Of a stretch of 64,000 bases of DNA, positions 55,665 through 64,000 are shown piece by piece (position 1 is the first letter of the stretch; the number at the start of each line of letters is the position of its first letter). The notes under the pieces are model-generated. The model did not search any database, was not told the origin of the DNA, and was given only the letters and a program-made list of their open reading frames with translations. Both the position numbers and the translations under genes were made by a program. This DNA is from an uncultured Dehalococcoidia bacterium (lineage in GTDB: Bacteria; Chloroflexota; Dehalococcoidia; Lucifugimonadales; UBA1123), in the NCBI GenBank assembly GCA_958296105.1, contig OY282441.1:2501800-2565799 (forward strand), read 5' to 3'.

Positions 55665-56444
55665 ATGCCCAAAGCACCCATCAACGGAATAGAGATCGAC
55701 TACCAAGAATACGGAGAGGGCGAAGCTGTCGTCTTCTGCCACGGGGCAGGCGGCAACCTGCTTTCGTGGTGGCAGCAGATACCCTACTTCTCCGCGAGCT
55801 ATCGCTGCATCACGTTCTCCCATCGCGGCTTCGGCCACTCCTACGACGAGCCTGACGGGCCGGGGATGAAATCCTTCGTGGACGATCTCGCCGGTCTGCT
55901 CGACCATCTCGAAGTAGGCTCTGCCCACCTCGTCGCGCAGTCCATGGGCGGCAGAACCGCGCTCGGTTTTGCGGTCGAGAACACCACGCGGACGCGCAGC
56001 CTCGTTCTCGCGGACACCACGGGCGGCATGGGAGAGCCGGACGTAGAGCGCGCGTTGTCGGAGTGGAGGGATCGGCAGGACTCCTCCCGCGAGCTGGCAT
56101 TCCGCGCGCTGGCGGACGACTTCAGAACGTGGAATCCCGACCTCGCCAACCTGTACGTCCAGATCTCGCGCACCAACCCGCCGAGACCGCAGATAGCGGG
56201 AGTCTTGAGCGGAGGACCCAGGGGCGCAGACCTCGCCAACCTGAAGGTTCCCACCCTGTTCATCGTTGGCGAGGAAGACAGCATCACCCCGCCCCACGTC
56301 ATAGAGGCAGCGTCCGCGCACATGCCGGGGTCGGAAGTCATACGAGTGCCGGGCTGCGGCCACTCCGTCTACTTCGAGAACCCCGCCGTGTTCAACTTCG
56401 AGGTCGGCCAGTTCATAGCCGGGGCTGCCGCGCCGGGGGCGTAG
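55665..56444 (+). CDS. Alpha/beta hydrolase
   Basis: 259 residues. Oxyanion loop HGAGGNLLSW, Ser nucleophile in AQSMGGRTA, Asp in 'VGEEDSITPP' and His in GCGHSVYFE form a complete triad. It lies next to the HsaA-like monooxygenase, an arrangement resembling ring-cleavage product hydrolases (HsaD/MhpC-type), but ester or lactone hydrolysis is equally possible. It has its own promoter with a palindromic operator candidate. Confidence 0.85.
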   Translation: MPKAPINGIEIDYQEYGEGEAVVFCHGAGGNLLSWWQQIPYFSASYRCITFSHRGFGHSYDEPDGPGMKSFVDDLAGLLDHLEVGSAHLVAQSMGGRTALGFAVENTTRTRSLVLADTTGGMGEPDVERALSEWRDRQDSSRELAFRALADDFRTWNPDLANLYVQISRTNPPRPQIAGVLSGGPRGADLANLKVPTLFIVGEEDSITPPHVIEAASAHMPGSEVIRVPGCGHSVYFENPAVFNFEVGQFIAGAAAPGA

Positions 56445-56593
56445 GGCGCGCCTAGAACGTCAGCACGCCGCCGCCCGAGCTGCGGCCCGACTCGAACGCG
56501 AGCGAGCGTAGGGCGCGCGAAGATCCCCGCGCCGGCGGGCGCGCCTAGAACGTCAGCACGCCGCCGCCCGAGCTGCGGCCCGACTCGAACGCG
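56444..56593. repeat. Exact 57-bp direct repeat covering the end of leuD
   Basis: 56444-56500 and 56537-56593 are identical over 57 bases, separated by 36. The second copy contains the last codons and stop of leuD; the first lies beyond its end and includes the stop of the hydrolase gene at the boundary. Confidence 0.93.
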
Positions 56594-57159
56594 GAGATTG
56601 CGTCCTCGTGTTCCAGCGTGAGGCCGATGTCGTCGAGTCCGTTGAGCAGACAGTGGCGACGGAAAGGCTCCACGCTGAAGTCCGCGACCACCTCTTCGTT
56701 GTCGTCCCACACCCGCAGCGCCTCCAGATCCACGTGGAGCTTGTAGCCGGGGCTGCTCTCGGCGTTCTCGATTATCCTCTGCACAGTGTCTTCGGGCAGG
56801 ACGATGGGCAGCAGACCGTTCTGGAAGCAGTTGTTATGGAAGATGTCGGCGAAGCTCGGCGCGATGATCACCTTGAATCCGTACTGCCCCAGCGCCCAGG
56901 GCGCGTGTTCGCGTGACGAGCCAGATCCGAAGTTGCGTCCGGCGACGAGGACCTCCGCGCTCTCGTAGCCCGGCTGGTTCAGTACGAAGTCCGGGTTGGG
57001 CGTCCCGTCGTCTTTGAAGCGCCAGTTGTAGAACAAGAAGTCGCCGAACCCCGTGCGCTCCACACGCTTGAGGAACTGCTTGGGAATCACCTGATCGGTG
57101 TCGACGTTGACGCGGTTCATGGGCAGGACAACGCCTTCGAGCTTGCTGAATGGTTCCAT
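56545..57159 (-). CDS. leuD: 3-isopropylmalate dehydratase small subunit
   Basis: 204 residues. '[31 protein letters not shown]', '[17 protein letters not shown]' and '[13 protein letters not shown]' are the diagnostic blocks of LeuD. With LeuC it isomerises 2-isopropylmalate to 3-isopropylmalate in leucine synthesis. AAGGAG lies before the ATG. It is the last gene of the leu operon; leuB is not in the window. Confidence 0.95.
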   Translation of the reverse strand: MEPFSKLEGVVLPMNRVNVDTDQVIPKQFLKRVERTGFGDFLFYNWRFKDDGTPNPDFVLNQPGYESAEVLVAGRNFGSGSSREHAPWALGQYGFKVIIAPSFADIFHNNCFQNGLLPIVLPEDTVQRIIENAESSPGYKLHVDLEALRVWDDNEEVVADFSVEPFRRHCLLNGLDDIGLTLEHEDAISAFESGRSSGGGVLTF

Positions 57160-57190
57160 TGTCGTCTCCTTGTGATTAGGGGGTATTCGG

Positions 57191-57637
57191 TCAGTCCCAG
57201 AAAAGCTCGACTTCCATAAGAGAGCGGTCGGACAGTCGGGCGGCGCGCCTGCACACGCCAATCAGGTTGTCGTACTGGCAGTATGTATCCATGCGCTTCA
57301 TATCAGCCAGTGAATCCAGGTCCGCGCTCAGATCGGGGCAGTCTGCGAATGCCCTGCGCAGCCCGATTACGAGACCGTCATCTATGGGCGGATGGATGCA
57401 GTCTGTCAAACCCTCTCTGCCGTATCCGCCCACGTAGCATACCGTCTTCAGGTACTCGTTGACGAACTTCGCCGCCCATCCCGCGCCTAGCTTGGGCTGA
57501 GCGCGGCGCATACGCGCGACTGCGCACCGGTGCCAGCGGTCGAACTCCGCATCTTCTATCGGCCCCAGTCCCATCTGGAACAGAGGGGAGAAGTCCACCG
57601 CGTCGATGGCTGTGTAGACCTCTGCGCCCGATGCCAC
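57191..57637 (-). CDS. Conserved-looking protein of unknown function between leuC and leuD
   Basis: At least 148 residues from GTG 57637. The same frame extends upstream with good coding character (DTIVADFARWIASCSAGPE) to an ATC at 57715 that stands eight bases after AAGGAG; no ATG, GTG or TTG fits there. The C-terminal half has '[39 protein letters not shown]' and several His and Asp. It resembles no family I can name. Its place inside the leu operon suggests a link to the pathway or insertion into it. Confidence 0.6.
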   Translation of the reverse strand: MASGAEVYTAIDAVDFSPLFQMGLGPIEDAEFDRWHRCAVARMRRAQPKLGAGWAAKFVNEYLKTVCYVGGYGREGLTDCIHPPIDDGLVIGLRRAFADCPDLSADLDSLADMKRMDTYCQYDNLIGVCRRAARLSDRSLMEVELFWD

Positions 57638-57776
57638 AGGAGCTTCGGGCCCAGCTGAGCAGGACGCTATCCACCTTGCGAAGTCGGCTACGATGGTGTC
57701 TCTGTGGGCAGCGATTGGCGCGTCTCCTTCAGTCAGCGGCTCAGGACTCGGGATACGAAGTCGTGTCGCACTTCCC

Positions 57777-59177
57777 CTACCACTCCCTGATGTCTACGAA
57801 GTGGCCGGCTATGGCGGAGGCGGCGGCCATTTCGGGGCTGACTAGGTGGGTACGTCCACCTTTGCCCTGCCGTCCTTCGAAGTTGCGGTTGGACGTGGAG
57901 GCGCAGCGCTCGCCCGGTTCGAGGATGTCCGGGTTCATTCCCAGGCACATCGAGCAGCCGGCGATTCGCCAGTCGAAGCCCGCCTCGGTGAAGATACGGT
58001 CCAAGCCCTCGTCTTCGGCTTGCGCCTTGATCTGCGCGGAGCCGGGAACGACCATCGCGTATACGCTGTCGGCGACCTTCCTGCCGCGCGCCACGTCCGC
58101 CGCAAGCCGCAGGTCTTCGATCCGCGAGTTGGTGCATGAGCCTATGAACACGCGATCTAGCGCGATGTCCTGAATGGGCGTGTCGGGTTCGAGTCCCATG
58201 TAGTCGAGCGCGCGCTCGGCGGACTCCCGCTCGCCCTCGTCATCGAACGAGTCCGGTATGGGGACTCGCCCGGAGATCGGGGCGACCATACCGGGGTTCG
58301 TTCCCCAGGAGACATGAGGCTCGATCTTGGACGAGTCGATCACCACGGTCTTGTCGTACTCGGCGGCGGGGTCGGTGGCGAGCGCGCGCCACTCCTCACA
58401 TGCGCGGTCGAAGTCCGCTCCCTGCGGGACACGCGCGCGTCCGCGCATGTAGTCGAACGTCGTCTGATCCGGGGCGACCATTCCCGCGCGTCCGCCGCCC
58501 TCGATGGACATGTTGCAAACGGTCATGCGCCCTTCCATCGAAAGCTGTCGGATGCCCTCGCCCGTGTACTCGATAGCGTGTCCGGTCGCGCCCGCCACGC
58601 CGATTCTGCCGATGATGCACAGGATAACGTCCTTGGCGGAGACGCCGAAGGGGAGCGCGCCATCCACCCGTATCTCCATTGTCTTGGGCTTGAACTGGCG
58701 CAGCGTCTGCGTGGCGAGAACATGCTCCACCTCCGATGTGCCGATGCCGATGGCGAACGCGCCGAACGCGCCGTGCGTGGAGGTGTGGCTGTCGCCGCAC
58801 ACTATGACCTGACCCGGCTGGGTCAGCCCCTGTTCGGGGCCGATGACGTGGACGATGCCCTGATACGGGCTGAAGCGGTCGTACAGGGTTACGCCGAAGT
58901 CGTTGCAGTTCCGTTCCAGATGGTCGAGCTGCTGAGCGGCTATGGGGTCGGTGATCGGTCGGCTCAGCTCCCAAGTCGGGGTGTTGTGATCCATCGTGGC
59001 GATGGTCAGGTCTGGCCGTCGAACCTTGCGCCCCGCCATTCGCAGGCCCTCGAACGCCTGTGGAGACGTGACCTCGTGGACTAGGTGAAGGTCCACGTAC
59101 AGCAGACTCGGCTGACCCTCCTCCTCGCGCACCACGTGGGCGTCCCATATCTTGTCGAACATCGTTTTGGCTGTCAT
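57777..59177 (-). CDS. leuC: 3-isopropylmalate dehydratase large subunit
   Basis: 466 residues. Fe-S ligands are visible in '[14 protein letters not shown]' and '[11 protein letters not shown]', and '[33 protein letters not shown]' is the family signature. It forms the heterodimer with LeuD. The gene lies downstream of the Uma2 tandem genes on the same strand. Confidence 0.96.
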   Translation of the reverse strand: MTAKTMFDKIWDAHVVREEEGQPSLLYVDLHLVHEVTSPQAFEGLRMAGRKVRRPDLTIATMDHNTPTWELSRPITDPIAAQQLDHLERNCNDFGVTLYDRFSPYQGIVHVIGPEQGLTQPGQVIVCGDSHTSTHGAFGAFAIGIGTSEVEHVLATQTLRQFKPKTMEIRVDGALPFGVSAKDVILCIIGRIGVAGATGHAIEYTGEGIRQLSMEGRMTVCNMSIEGGGRAGMVAPDQTTFDYMRGRARVPQGADFDRACEEWRALATDPAAEYDKTVVIDSSKIEPHVSWGTNPGMVAPISGRVPIPDSFDDEGERESAERALDYMGLEPDTPIQDIALDRVFIGSCTNSRIEDLRLAADVARGRKVADSVYAMVVPGSAQIKAQAEDEGLDRIFTEAGFDWRIAGCSMCLGMNPDILEPGERCASTSNRNFEGRQGKGGRTHLVSPEMAAASAIAGHFVDIREW

Positions 59178-59246
59178 CTCTTCTCCCTAACAGTAACAGT
59201 GGTGAACGTAAAGTTACTCGAAATGCGACGTCTTCAGCGCAGCGGG

Positions 59247-59816
59247 CTAGACGGCGAAGACGTCGCTCACCGCGCAGGTGAAGCCGGGCAGAACGTCGTC
59301 GCCGTCCAGCGAGTCGCCCTCGCTGAGCGTCGCATGCTCCCCGTTTGCGCGGTACACGTCGACAGCGCGAGTGTTGGGATGCGCCGCCCACACGAGCCGC
59401 GCGCCGTGGGACAGCCACATGAGCGCCTTCTCCCTGACCTCTCGCAAGCTGTCGTTTGGGGACGCGACCTCCACCACGAGATCGGGTACTATCTCCGAGT
59501 AGCCGGGTGTCGTGACTGCGCTCAGCGGCATTCTTTCGGCTGAAATGTAGGCTATGTCAGGTGCGCGCACAGTATCAGGGTTTCGCTCCAGCCATACGCC
59601 CATATCCGCAGTCATAAGAGACCCTAACCGACGGGGCATGATGAATATTCCGAGCAGAATGACCAGTTTCGCTGTGATCCAAGCGTGATGCATTCCTGTC
59701 GGCATGGTTTCGTGAAGAACTCCCCTTACCAGCTCGCCGCGAACCCCTTCACTGTCTAGGCGCAGCAGGTCGGCGGCGGTCAGCAGCTTCGTCTTGGCGG
59801 TTGTCATGGCTGCCAC
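59247..59816 (-). CDS. Uma2 family (DUF820) endonuclease-like protein, copy 1
   Basis: 189 residues, PD-(D/E)xK fold. 'PDIAYISAERMP', 'PDLVVEVASPNDS' and 'EVREKALMWLSHGARLVWAAHP' carry the catalytic Asp and Glu. Uma2 proteins are nuclease-fold proteins common in cyanobacteria and Chloroflexota, of unproved function. It starts MAAMTTAKTKL and differs from copies 2 and 3 mainly in residues 40-75. Confidence 0.88.
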   Translation of the reverse strand: MAAMTTAKTKLLTAADLLRLDSEGVRGELVRGVLHETMPTGMHHAWITAKLVILLGIFIMPRRLGSLMTADMGVWLERNPDTVRAPDIAYISAERMPLSAVTTPGYSEIVPDLVVEVASPNDSLREVREKALMWLSHGARLVWAAHPNTRAVDVYRANGEHATLSEGDSLDGDDVLPGFTCAVSDVFAV

Positions 59817-59870
59817 CTGTGGCTTCGATTCTTACATGCGTCCATAAGCGCAGGTTGACTCTACAGCAGG

Positions 59871-60437
59871 CTACACGGCGAAGACGTCGCTCACCGCGCA
59901 GGTGAAGCCGGGCAGAACGTCGTCGCCGTCCAGCGTGTCGCCCTCGCTGAGCGTCGCTCTCGCTCCGTTTGCGCGGTACACGTCGACAGCGCGAGTGTTG
60001 GGATGCGCCGTCCACACGAGCCGCGCGCCGTGGGACAGCCACATGAGCGCCTTCTCCCTGACCTCTCGCAGGCTGTCGTTCGGGGATGCGACCTCCACTA
60101 CGAGATCGGGTACTATCTCCGAGTAGCCGGGTATGTCGGCGTTCAGGGGCATCCTCTCGGCGGATATGTACGCTATGTCGGCTTCCCTAACAGTGTCCGG
60201 GTCGCGCTCCAGCCAGATACCGGTGTCCGATGCCATCAGAGTTCCCATTCGTCTGGGCATGATGAAAGCCCCGAGCAGAATGACGAGCTTTACTACGATC
60301 TTGCCATGATTCACTCCGGCTGACATGGTTTCGTGAAGAACTCCCCTTACCAGCTCGCCGCGAACCCCTTCGCTGGACAGGCGCAGCAGGTCGGCGGCAG
60401 TCAGCAGCTTCGTCTTGGCGGTTGTCATGGCTGCCAC
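59871..60437 (-). CDS. Uma2 family (DUF820) endonuclease-like protein, copy 2
   Basis: 188 residues, same opening MAAMTTAKTKLLTAADLL and C-terminal VLPGFTCAVSDVFAV as copy 1. The nuclease residues are intact. It is the closest to copy 1, including the spacer DNA before the start codon. Confidence 0.88.
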   Translation of the reverse strand: MAAMTTAKTKLLTAADLLRLSSEGVRGELVRGVLHETMSAGVNHGKIVVKLVILLGAFIMPRRMGTLMASDTGIWLERDPDTVREADIAYISAERMPLNADIPGYSEIVPDLVVEVASPNDSLREVREKALMWLSHGARLVWTAHPNTRAVDVYRANGARATLSEGDTLDGDDVLPGFTCAVSDVFAV

Positions 60438-60491
60438 CTGTGTCTTCGATTCTTACATGCGTCCATAATCGCAGGTTGACTCTACAGAGGG

Positions 60492-61052
60492 CTAGACGGC
60501 GAAGACGTCGCTCACCGCGCAGGTGAAGCCGGGCAGAACGTCAGCGCCGTCCAGCGTATCGCCCTCGCCGAGCGTCGCGCACTCCCCGTTCGAGCGGTAC
60601 ACGTCGACAGTGCGAGTGTTGGGATGCGCCGCCCACACGAGCCGCGCGCCGTAGGACAGCCACATGAGCGCCTTCTCCCTGACCTCTCGCAGGCTGTCGT
60701 TCGGAGACGCCACCTCCACCACGAGATCGGGTACTATTTCCGAGTAGCCCATCACCCTTACACCGAAAGGCGGAGCTTTCTCAGCCGAGAAGTACGCTAT
60801 ATCGGGTTCGCGCACCGTGTCAGGGTCGCGCTCCAGCCAGACGCCCGAGTCGGATCCCATCACCCTTCCGAGTTTCTCAGCCTTGACGAATGTCCACAGC
60901 GGGGACGATATGTTCATCACTATCTCGCCATGCTCTTGTCCGGCAGACATGGTTTCGTGAAGAACTCCCCTTACCAGCTCGCCGCGAACCCCTTCACTGT
61001 CTAGGCGCAGCAGGTCCGCGGCGGTCAGCAGCTTCGTCTTGGCGGTTGTCAT
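60492..61052 (-). CDS. Uma2 family (DUF820) endonuclease-like protein, copy 3
   Basis: 186 residues starting MTTAKTKLLTAADLL. The segment 'GQEHGEIVMNISSPLWTFVKAEKLGRVMGSDSGVWL' differs from the other two copies, whereas the catalytic blocks PDIAYFSAEK and PDLVVEVASPND are kept. Its upstream DNA has lost the spacer similarity and abuts leuA. Confidence 0.87.
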   Translation of the reverse strand: MTTAKTKLLTAADLLRLDSEGVRGELVRGVLHETMSAGQEHGEIVMNISSPLWTFVKAEKLGRVMGSDSGVWLERDPDTVREPDIAYFSAEKAPPFGVRVMGYSEIVPDLVVEVASPNDSLREVREKALMWLSYGARLVWAAHPNTRTVDVYRSNGECATLGEGDTLDGADVLPGFTCAVSDVFAV

Positions 61053-61102
61053 GGTCGTTGCCTGCGAGCTGTGGATTCGGAGTCGAGACACTGCCCATCA
61101 CC

Positions 61103-62656
61103 CTACGGCGAGGGGTCTGTCGTCCCCGTGTGGCCATTGCCGGCTGAGATCAGGCGGTTGAGCGCGTTCATGTACGCTCTGGCGCTGGCGACTATGATGT
61201 CGGTGTCGGAGCCGCGCCCTATGTATGCCACGCCTTCGGACTCTATCCTGATGGTGACGTCGCCTATGGCGTCGATGCCCTGGGTCACGGCGTCTATCCT
61301 GAACTCGGTCAGCGTGTTCGGAACCTGTACGATGCGGTTGATCGCCTTGTACACCGCATCGACGGGGCCGGTTCCGGTTCCGGCGTCCGTCATGCTGTCT
61401 CCGTCCGGACCGATCAGGCGGACGGTCGCGGTGGGTATGTCGTGGTTGCCCGCCGTCACCTGAACGTGATCCAGCGTATAGACGGCGGGAACGTCCACGC
61501 GTCGGCGTCGGCTGGACATGAGCGCTACGAGATCGGCGTCGCTCACCTCGCGCTTCTTGTCGGCCAGGTCCTTGAACGCCTCGAAAGCCTCGGCCAGCTC
61601 GGCTTGGTCGAGCGAGTATCCCAGCTCGTCCAGCCGAGAGCGAAGCCCTGCCCTGCCGCTCAGCTTGCCCAGCACCAGCTCGTTGCTCGGCCAGCCCACG
61701 GAGCGCGGGTCCATGATCTCGAAGGTGCTGCGCTCCTTCAGCACGCCGTCCTGATGGATGCCGGATGCGTGCCTGAAGGCGTTCGCGCCCACGATAGCCT
61801 TGTTGGGCTGCACGGGAAAGCCCGTGATGTCGCTGACCAGCCTGCTGGTGCGGTATATCTGGCGCGTGTCTATATTGGTACTCACCCCGAACAGGTCGGG
61901 CCTCGTCTCGATTGCCATGATGATCTCTTCGAGCGCGGCGTTTCCTGCGCGCTCGCCGAGTCCGTTTATGCAGCCCTCCACCTGCCGAGCGCCGGCAGTG
62001 ATGGCGGCTAGGCTGTTGGCTACGGACATGCCCAGATCGTTGTGGCAGTGGACGCTCGTCACGGCGCGGCCTATGTTCGGCACGTTCTCCCTGATGAGCC
62101 GAATGCGCTCGTAGAACTCCGCCGGAACGGTGTAGCCCACAGTGTCGGCGATGTTCACGGTGTTGGCGCCCGCCTCGATTACGGCTTCGAGCATGGTGTA
62201 GAGGTACTCGATATCGGTGCGCGTGGCATCCATTGGGGAGAACTCCACGTCGTCGCAGTAGCTCTTGGCGCGCTCCACGGATGCAACCGCCATCTCCAGC
62301 ACCTGCTCCGGGTTGCGGCGCAGCTGGTGCATGATCTGGACGTCCGAGCTGGATATGAACACGTGGACTCTAGGCCTCGCCGCGCCCTCGATGGCTCGCC
62401 ACGCCTGTTCGACGTCTGGAATGTAGCAGCGAGCCAGGGACGCGATGATCGGACGCCGAACTTCACTGGCGATCCGCTGTACGGCGTCGAAGTCTCCGGG
62501 CGAGCTGGCAGCGAACCCGGCTTCGATTATGTCGACGCCGAGGCGGTCGAGCTGCTTGGCTATCTCCATCTTCTCGGGCGTCGTCAGACCGATCCCCGCC
62601 GACTGCTCGCCGTCGCGCAGGGTGGTATCGAATATCATTACCTTTTCTTCTGGCAT
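61103..62656 (-). CDS. leuA: 2-isopropylmalate synthase
   Basis: 517 residues. 'FDTTLRDGEQSAGIGLT' with the metal Asp, 'HCHNDLGMS' and 'GINGLGERAGNAALEEI' are diagnostic. The C-terminal regulatory domain is present ('TVRLIGPDGDSMTDAGTGTGPVDAVYKAI'), so leucine feedback control is expected. It condenses 2-ketoisovalerate and acetyl-CoA. GAGGAG precedes the ATG. The 205-base gap after ilvC contains two hairpins and a small ORF. Confidence 0.95.
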   Translation of the reverse strand: MPEEKVMIFDTTLRDGEQSAGIGLTTPEKMEIAKQLDRLGVDIIEAGFAASSPGDFDAVQRIASEVRRPIIASLARCYIPDVEQAWRAIEGAARPRVHVFISSSDVQIMHQLRRNPEQVLEMAVASVERAKSYCDDVEFSPMDATRTDIEYLYTMLEAVIEAGANTVNIADTVGYTVPAEFYERIRLIRENVPNIGRAVTSVHCHNDLGMSVANSLAAITAGARQVEGCINGLGERAGNAALEEIIMAIETRPDLFGVSTNIDTRQIYRTSRLVSDITGFPVQPNKAIVGANAFRHASGIHQDGVLKERSTFEIMDPRSVGWPSNELVLGKLSGRAGLRSRLDELGYSLDQAELAEAFEAFKDLADKKREVSDADLVALMSSRRRRVDVPAVYTLDHVQVTAGNHDIPTATVRLIGPDGDSMTDAGTGTGPVDAVYKAINRIVQVPNTLTEFRIDAVTQGIDAIGDVTIRIESEGVAYIGRGSDTDIIVASARAYMNALNRLISAGNGHTGTTDPSP

Positions 62657-62682
62657 TTTTCTCCTCTAGTCATCGTTTTTCA

Positions 62683-62713
62683 GGGTCGGCGCGTATTGCG
62701 CGTCTGCCGACCC
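62683..62713 (-). promoter_or_regulatory. Hairpin before leuA
   Basis: GGGTCGGC (62683-62690) pairs with GCCGACCC (62706-62713) across a 15-base loop. It lies about 25 bases before leuA on the transcript and could be an attenuator or stability element. Confidence 0.4.
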
Positions 62714-62729
62714 GCCGTTGGGTCTGGGG

Positions 62730-62828
62730 CTAGGGGAGTATGTAAAGGGCGGCGCGGTCCGCCTGACCCGGCATTGCCAGAACCGGGTCTCTGTGGCGGA
62801 CTGCGGGGGATGCCTCCGTGCAGCTCAT
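62730..62828 (-). CDS. Possible 32-codon leader ORF between ilvC and leuA
   Basis: An AGAGGAG box 11 bases upstream of ATG 62828 opens a 32-residue frame (MSCTEASPAVRHRDPVLAMP and on to a stop at 62730). It contains only two Leu, so it does not look like a classic leu attenuator peptide. A GACCCGG/CCGGGTC hairpin (62765-62789) lies inside. Chance ORF is possible. Confidence 0.3.
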   Translation of the reverse strand: MSCTEASPAVRHRDPVLAMPGQADRAALYILP

Positions 62829-62861
62829 TTGGATTGGTTCTCCTCTGCTCGTTCGAGCGCG

Positions 62862-63860
62862 CTAATCCGCGTCCTTCAGGAAGCTCATCATGCCGCGCAG
62901 CTCTTTGCCCACCACTTCGATGGGATGCCCCGCGTTTTCCCGGCGCAGTCGGTTGAAGGTTGGGCGTCCCTCGTCGTTCTCGGCTATCCACTCGCGCGCG
63001 AAGCTGCCGTCTTGGATGTCGCCGAGTATCTTCTGCATGTTGGCTTTGACGCGCTCGTCTATGACCACCGGGCCGCGCGTGTAGTCTCCGTATTCCGCCG
63101 TATCGCTGACGGAGTAGCGCATGTACTCCAGACCGCCTTGGTAGAACAGGTCTACGATGAGCTTCAGCTCGTGCATACACTCGAAGTAGGCGGATTCAGG
63201 CTGGTAGCCTGCCTCGATGAGCGTCTCGAACGCCGTCTTGACCAGCTCCGCCACTCCGCCGCACAGCACCGCCTGCTCTCCGAACAGGTCGGTCTCCGTC
63301 TCCTCCTTGAACGTGGTTTCGAGGACGCCCGCCCGCGTGCAGCCGACCCCTCTGGCGTATGCCAGACCTACGCCCTCGGCGTCTCCGGTGACGTCTTGGT
63401 GGATGGCGAGCAGGCCGGGGACGCCCGAACCTCTGGTGAACACCTCGCGCATCCTGTGTCCCGGCGCCTTGGGCGCGACCATGGACACGTCCACGCTGTC
63501 GGGCGGGATGATCCACTCGTAGTGGATGTTGAAGCCGTGCGCGAACATCAGCGTCTTGCCCGGCAGCAGGTGGGGAAGGATCGACTCTCTGTACACCTCG
63601 GCTTGGACGTGGTCGGGAATCAGCACCATGATGACGTCCGACTCGCGCGCCGCGTCTTCGACTAGGCGCACCTTCAGCCCGTCGTTCTCGGCCGTCTCCC
63701 AGCTTCGGCTGCCCTCGTACAGCCCGACCATGACGTCTAGGCCGGAATCCTTCAGGTTGAGCGCGTGCGCGTGGCCCTGACTGCCGTAGCCTATGACCGC
63801 GATGGTCTTGTCCTCGACCAGCGACATGTCGGCGTCGTTTTCGTAGTAGATCTGTGCCAT
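62862..63860 (-). CDS. ilvC: Ketol-acid reductoisomerase (class I)
   Basis: 332 residues. The NADP loop '[17 protein letters not shown]', '[12 protein letters not shown]' and the metal-binding '[12 protein letters not shown]' and '[28 protein letters not shown]' are all present. It reduces and rearranges acetolactate in valine/isoleucine synthesis. The start [14 protein letters not shown] is the family norm; a longer frame reaching 63932 has no ribosome site. The ThDP gene at 4307 is unlikely to be its partner. Confidence 0.95.
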   Translation of the reverse strand: MAQIYYENDADMSLVEDKTIAVIGYGSQGHAHALNLKDSGLDVMVGLYEGSRSWETAENDGLKVRLVEDAARESDVIMVLIPDHVQAEVYRESILPHLLPGKTLMFAHGFNIHYEWIIPPDSVDVSMVAPKAPGHRMREVFTRGSGVPGLLAIHQDVTGDAEGVGLAYARGVGCTRAGVLETTFKEETETDLFGEQAVLCGGVAELVKTAFETLIEAGYQPESAYFECMHELKLIVDLFYQGGLEYMRYSVSDTAEYGDYTRGPVVIDERVKANMQKILGDIQDGSFAREWIAENDEGRPTFNRLRRENAGHPIEVVGKELRGMMSFLKDAD

Positions 63861-64000
63861 TGAGGTGTTCACCTTCCCGTAGCCCTCCCCCGTCAGCGGG
63901 CCTTGGAGGGTATCTATATCCAGTTCAGTCATTCCGTAGCGGTCGGGGTCGGGCGATACCTGTCCCCAGTTCTCAGATGCACCCCTCCCTTTGGGTGAGG

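Larger units (their letters stand above)
59247..61091. repeat. Three tandem Uma2 gene units (~621-624 bp)
   Basis: Three units begin at 59247, 59871 and 60492 (spacing 624 and 621). The 54-base spacers after copies 1 and 2 are also nearly identical, so gene and spacer were duplicated together. Confidence 0.88.

Overview
The window is about 60% GC, gene-dense and bacterial, with Shine-Dalgarno sites before most starts and some TTG/GTG starts. The gene content suggests an uncultivated chemoheterotroph of the Chloroflexota, close to the SAR202/Dehalococcoidia lineages. The basis is six genes encoding eight CaiB/BaiF-type (class III) CoA-transferase domains, many SDRs and MFS transporters, acyl-CoA-dehydrogenase-fold enzymes, a DUF5679 mini-protein, PaREP1/HEPN-like genes and Uma2 nucleases. 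This is inference from gene content; no rRNA, tRNA or ribosomal protein gene is present to confirm it.

Layout. 1-2.6 kb (minus): truncated epimerase, phosphonoacetate hydrolase-like enzyme, EVE-domain protein, metallophosphoesterase. 2.7-11.1 kb (plus): catabolic-looking cluster of CoA-transferase, ThDP enzyme, second CoA-transferase, double-hotdog MaoC-like protein, MpaB/Lcp-type oxygenase, sulfotransferase and a Cys-tailed mini-protein. 11.2-16.6 kb (minus): Bax-inhibitor-1 protein, fused double CoA-transferase, PPOX-fold protein, DHA2-type MFS. 16.9-20.9 kb (plus): six-TM protein, PrkA kinase, class III aminotransferase, then a strong hairpin. 21.0-31.0 kb: SDRs, MFS carriers, DUF7662, dienelactone hydrolase, DinB remnant, DUF5679, ribF, ketopantoate reductase. 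31.1-36.4 kb (plus): GT39-like glycosyltransferase, small membrane protein, two overlapping CoA-transferase genes. 36.4-41.6 kb (minus): bicupin, gamma-glutamyltransferase, two epimerases, VOC protein. 42.0-47.7 kb (minus): two complementary acyl-CoA dehydrogenases, DUF35 protein, two tandem PaREP1-like genes, GNAT, Cys-less thiolase-like protein. 47.8-56.4 kb (plus): PPC-domain protein, SDR, phosphoesterase, second fused double CoA-transferase, S9 peptidase, HsaA-like monooxygenase, alpha/beta hydrolase. 56.5-63.9 kb (minus): ilvC, leuA, three tandem Uma2 genes, leuC, unknown gene, leuD.

The genes fit growth on small organic acids, lipids/terpenoids and phosphonates: CoA-transferases activate acids, dehydrogenases, hydratases and thiolase-like enzymes shorten them, and SDR, monooxygenase and hydrolase genes handle oxygenated intermediates.

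Four observations stand out. First, three loci pair a CoA-transferase domain lacking the catalytic Asp with one that keeps it: once as two overlapping genes and twice as one fused polypeptide. Second, the ends of genes are repeatedly found copied in tandem beside themselves (leuD, gamma-glutamyltransferase, VOC, MFS, SDR), alongside whole-gene tandem copies (PaREP1-like x2, Uma2 x3). Third, several promoters can be read directly (TTGACN-N17-TANNNT, or an extended -10 element TGN-TACAAT), two of them implying leaderless mRNAs and one carrying a perfect palindrome in its spacer. Fourth, two genes have an in-frame ATC at ideal spacing from a strong Shine-Dalgarno sequence and no good conventional start.
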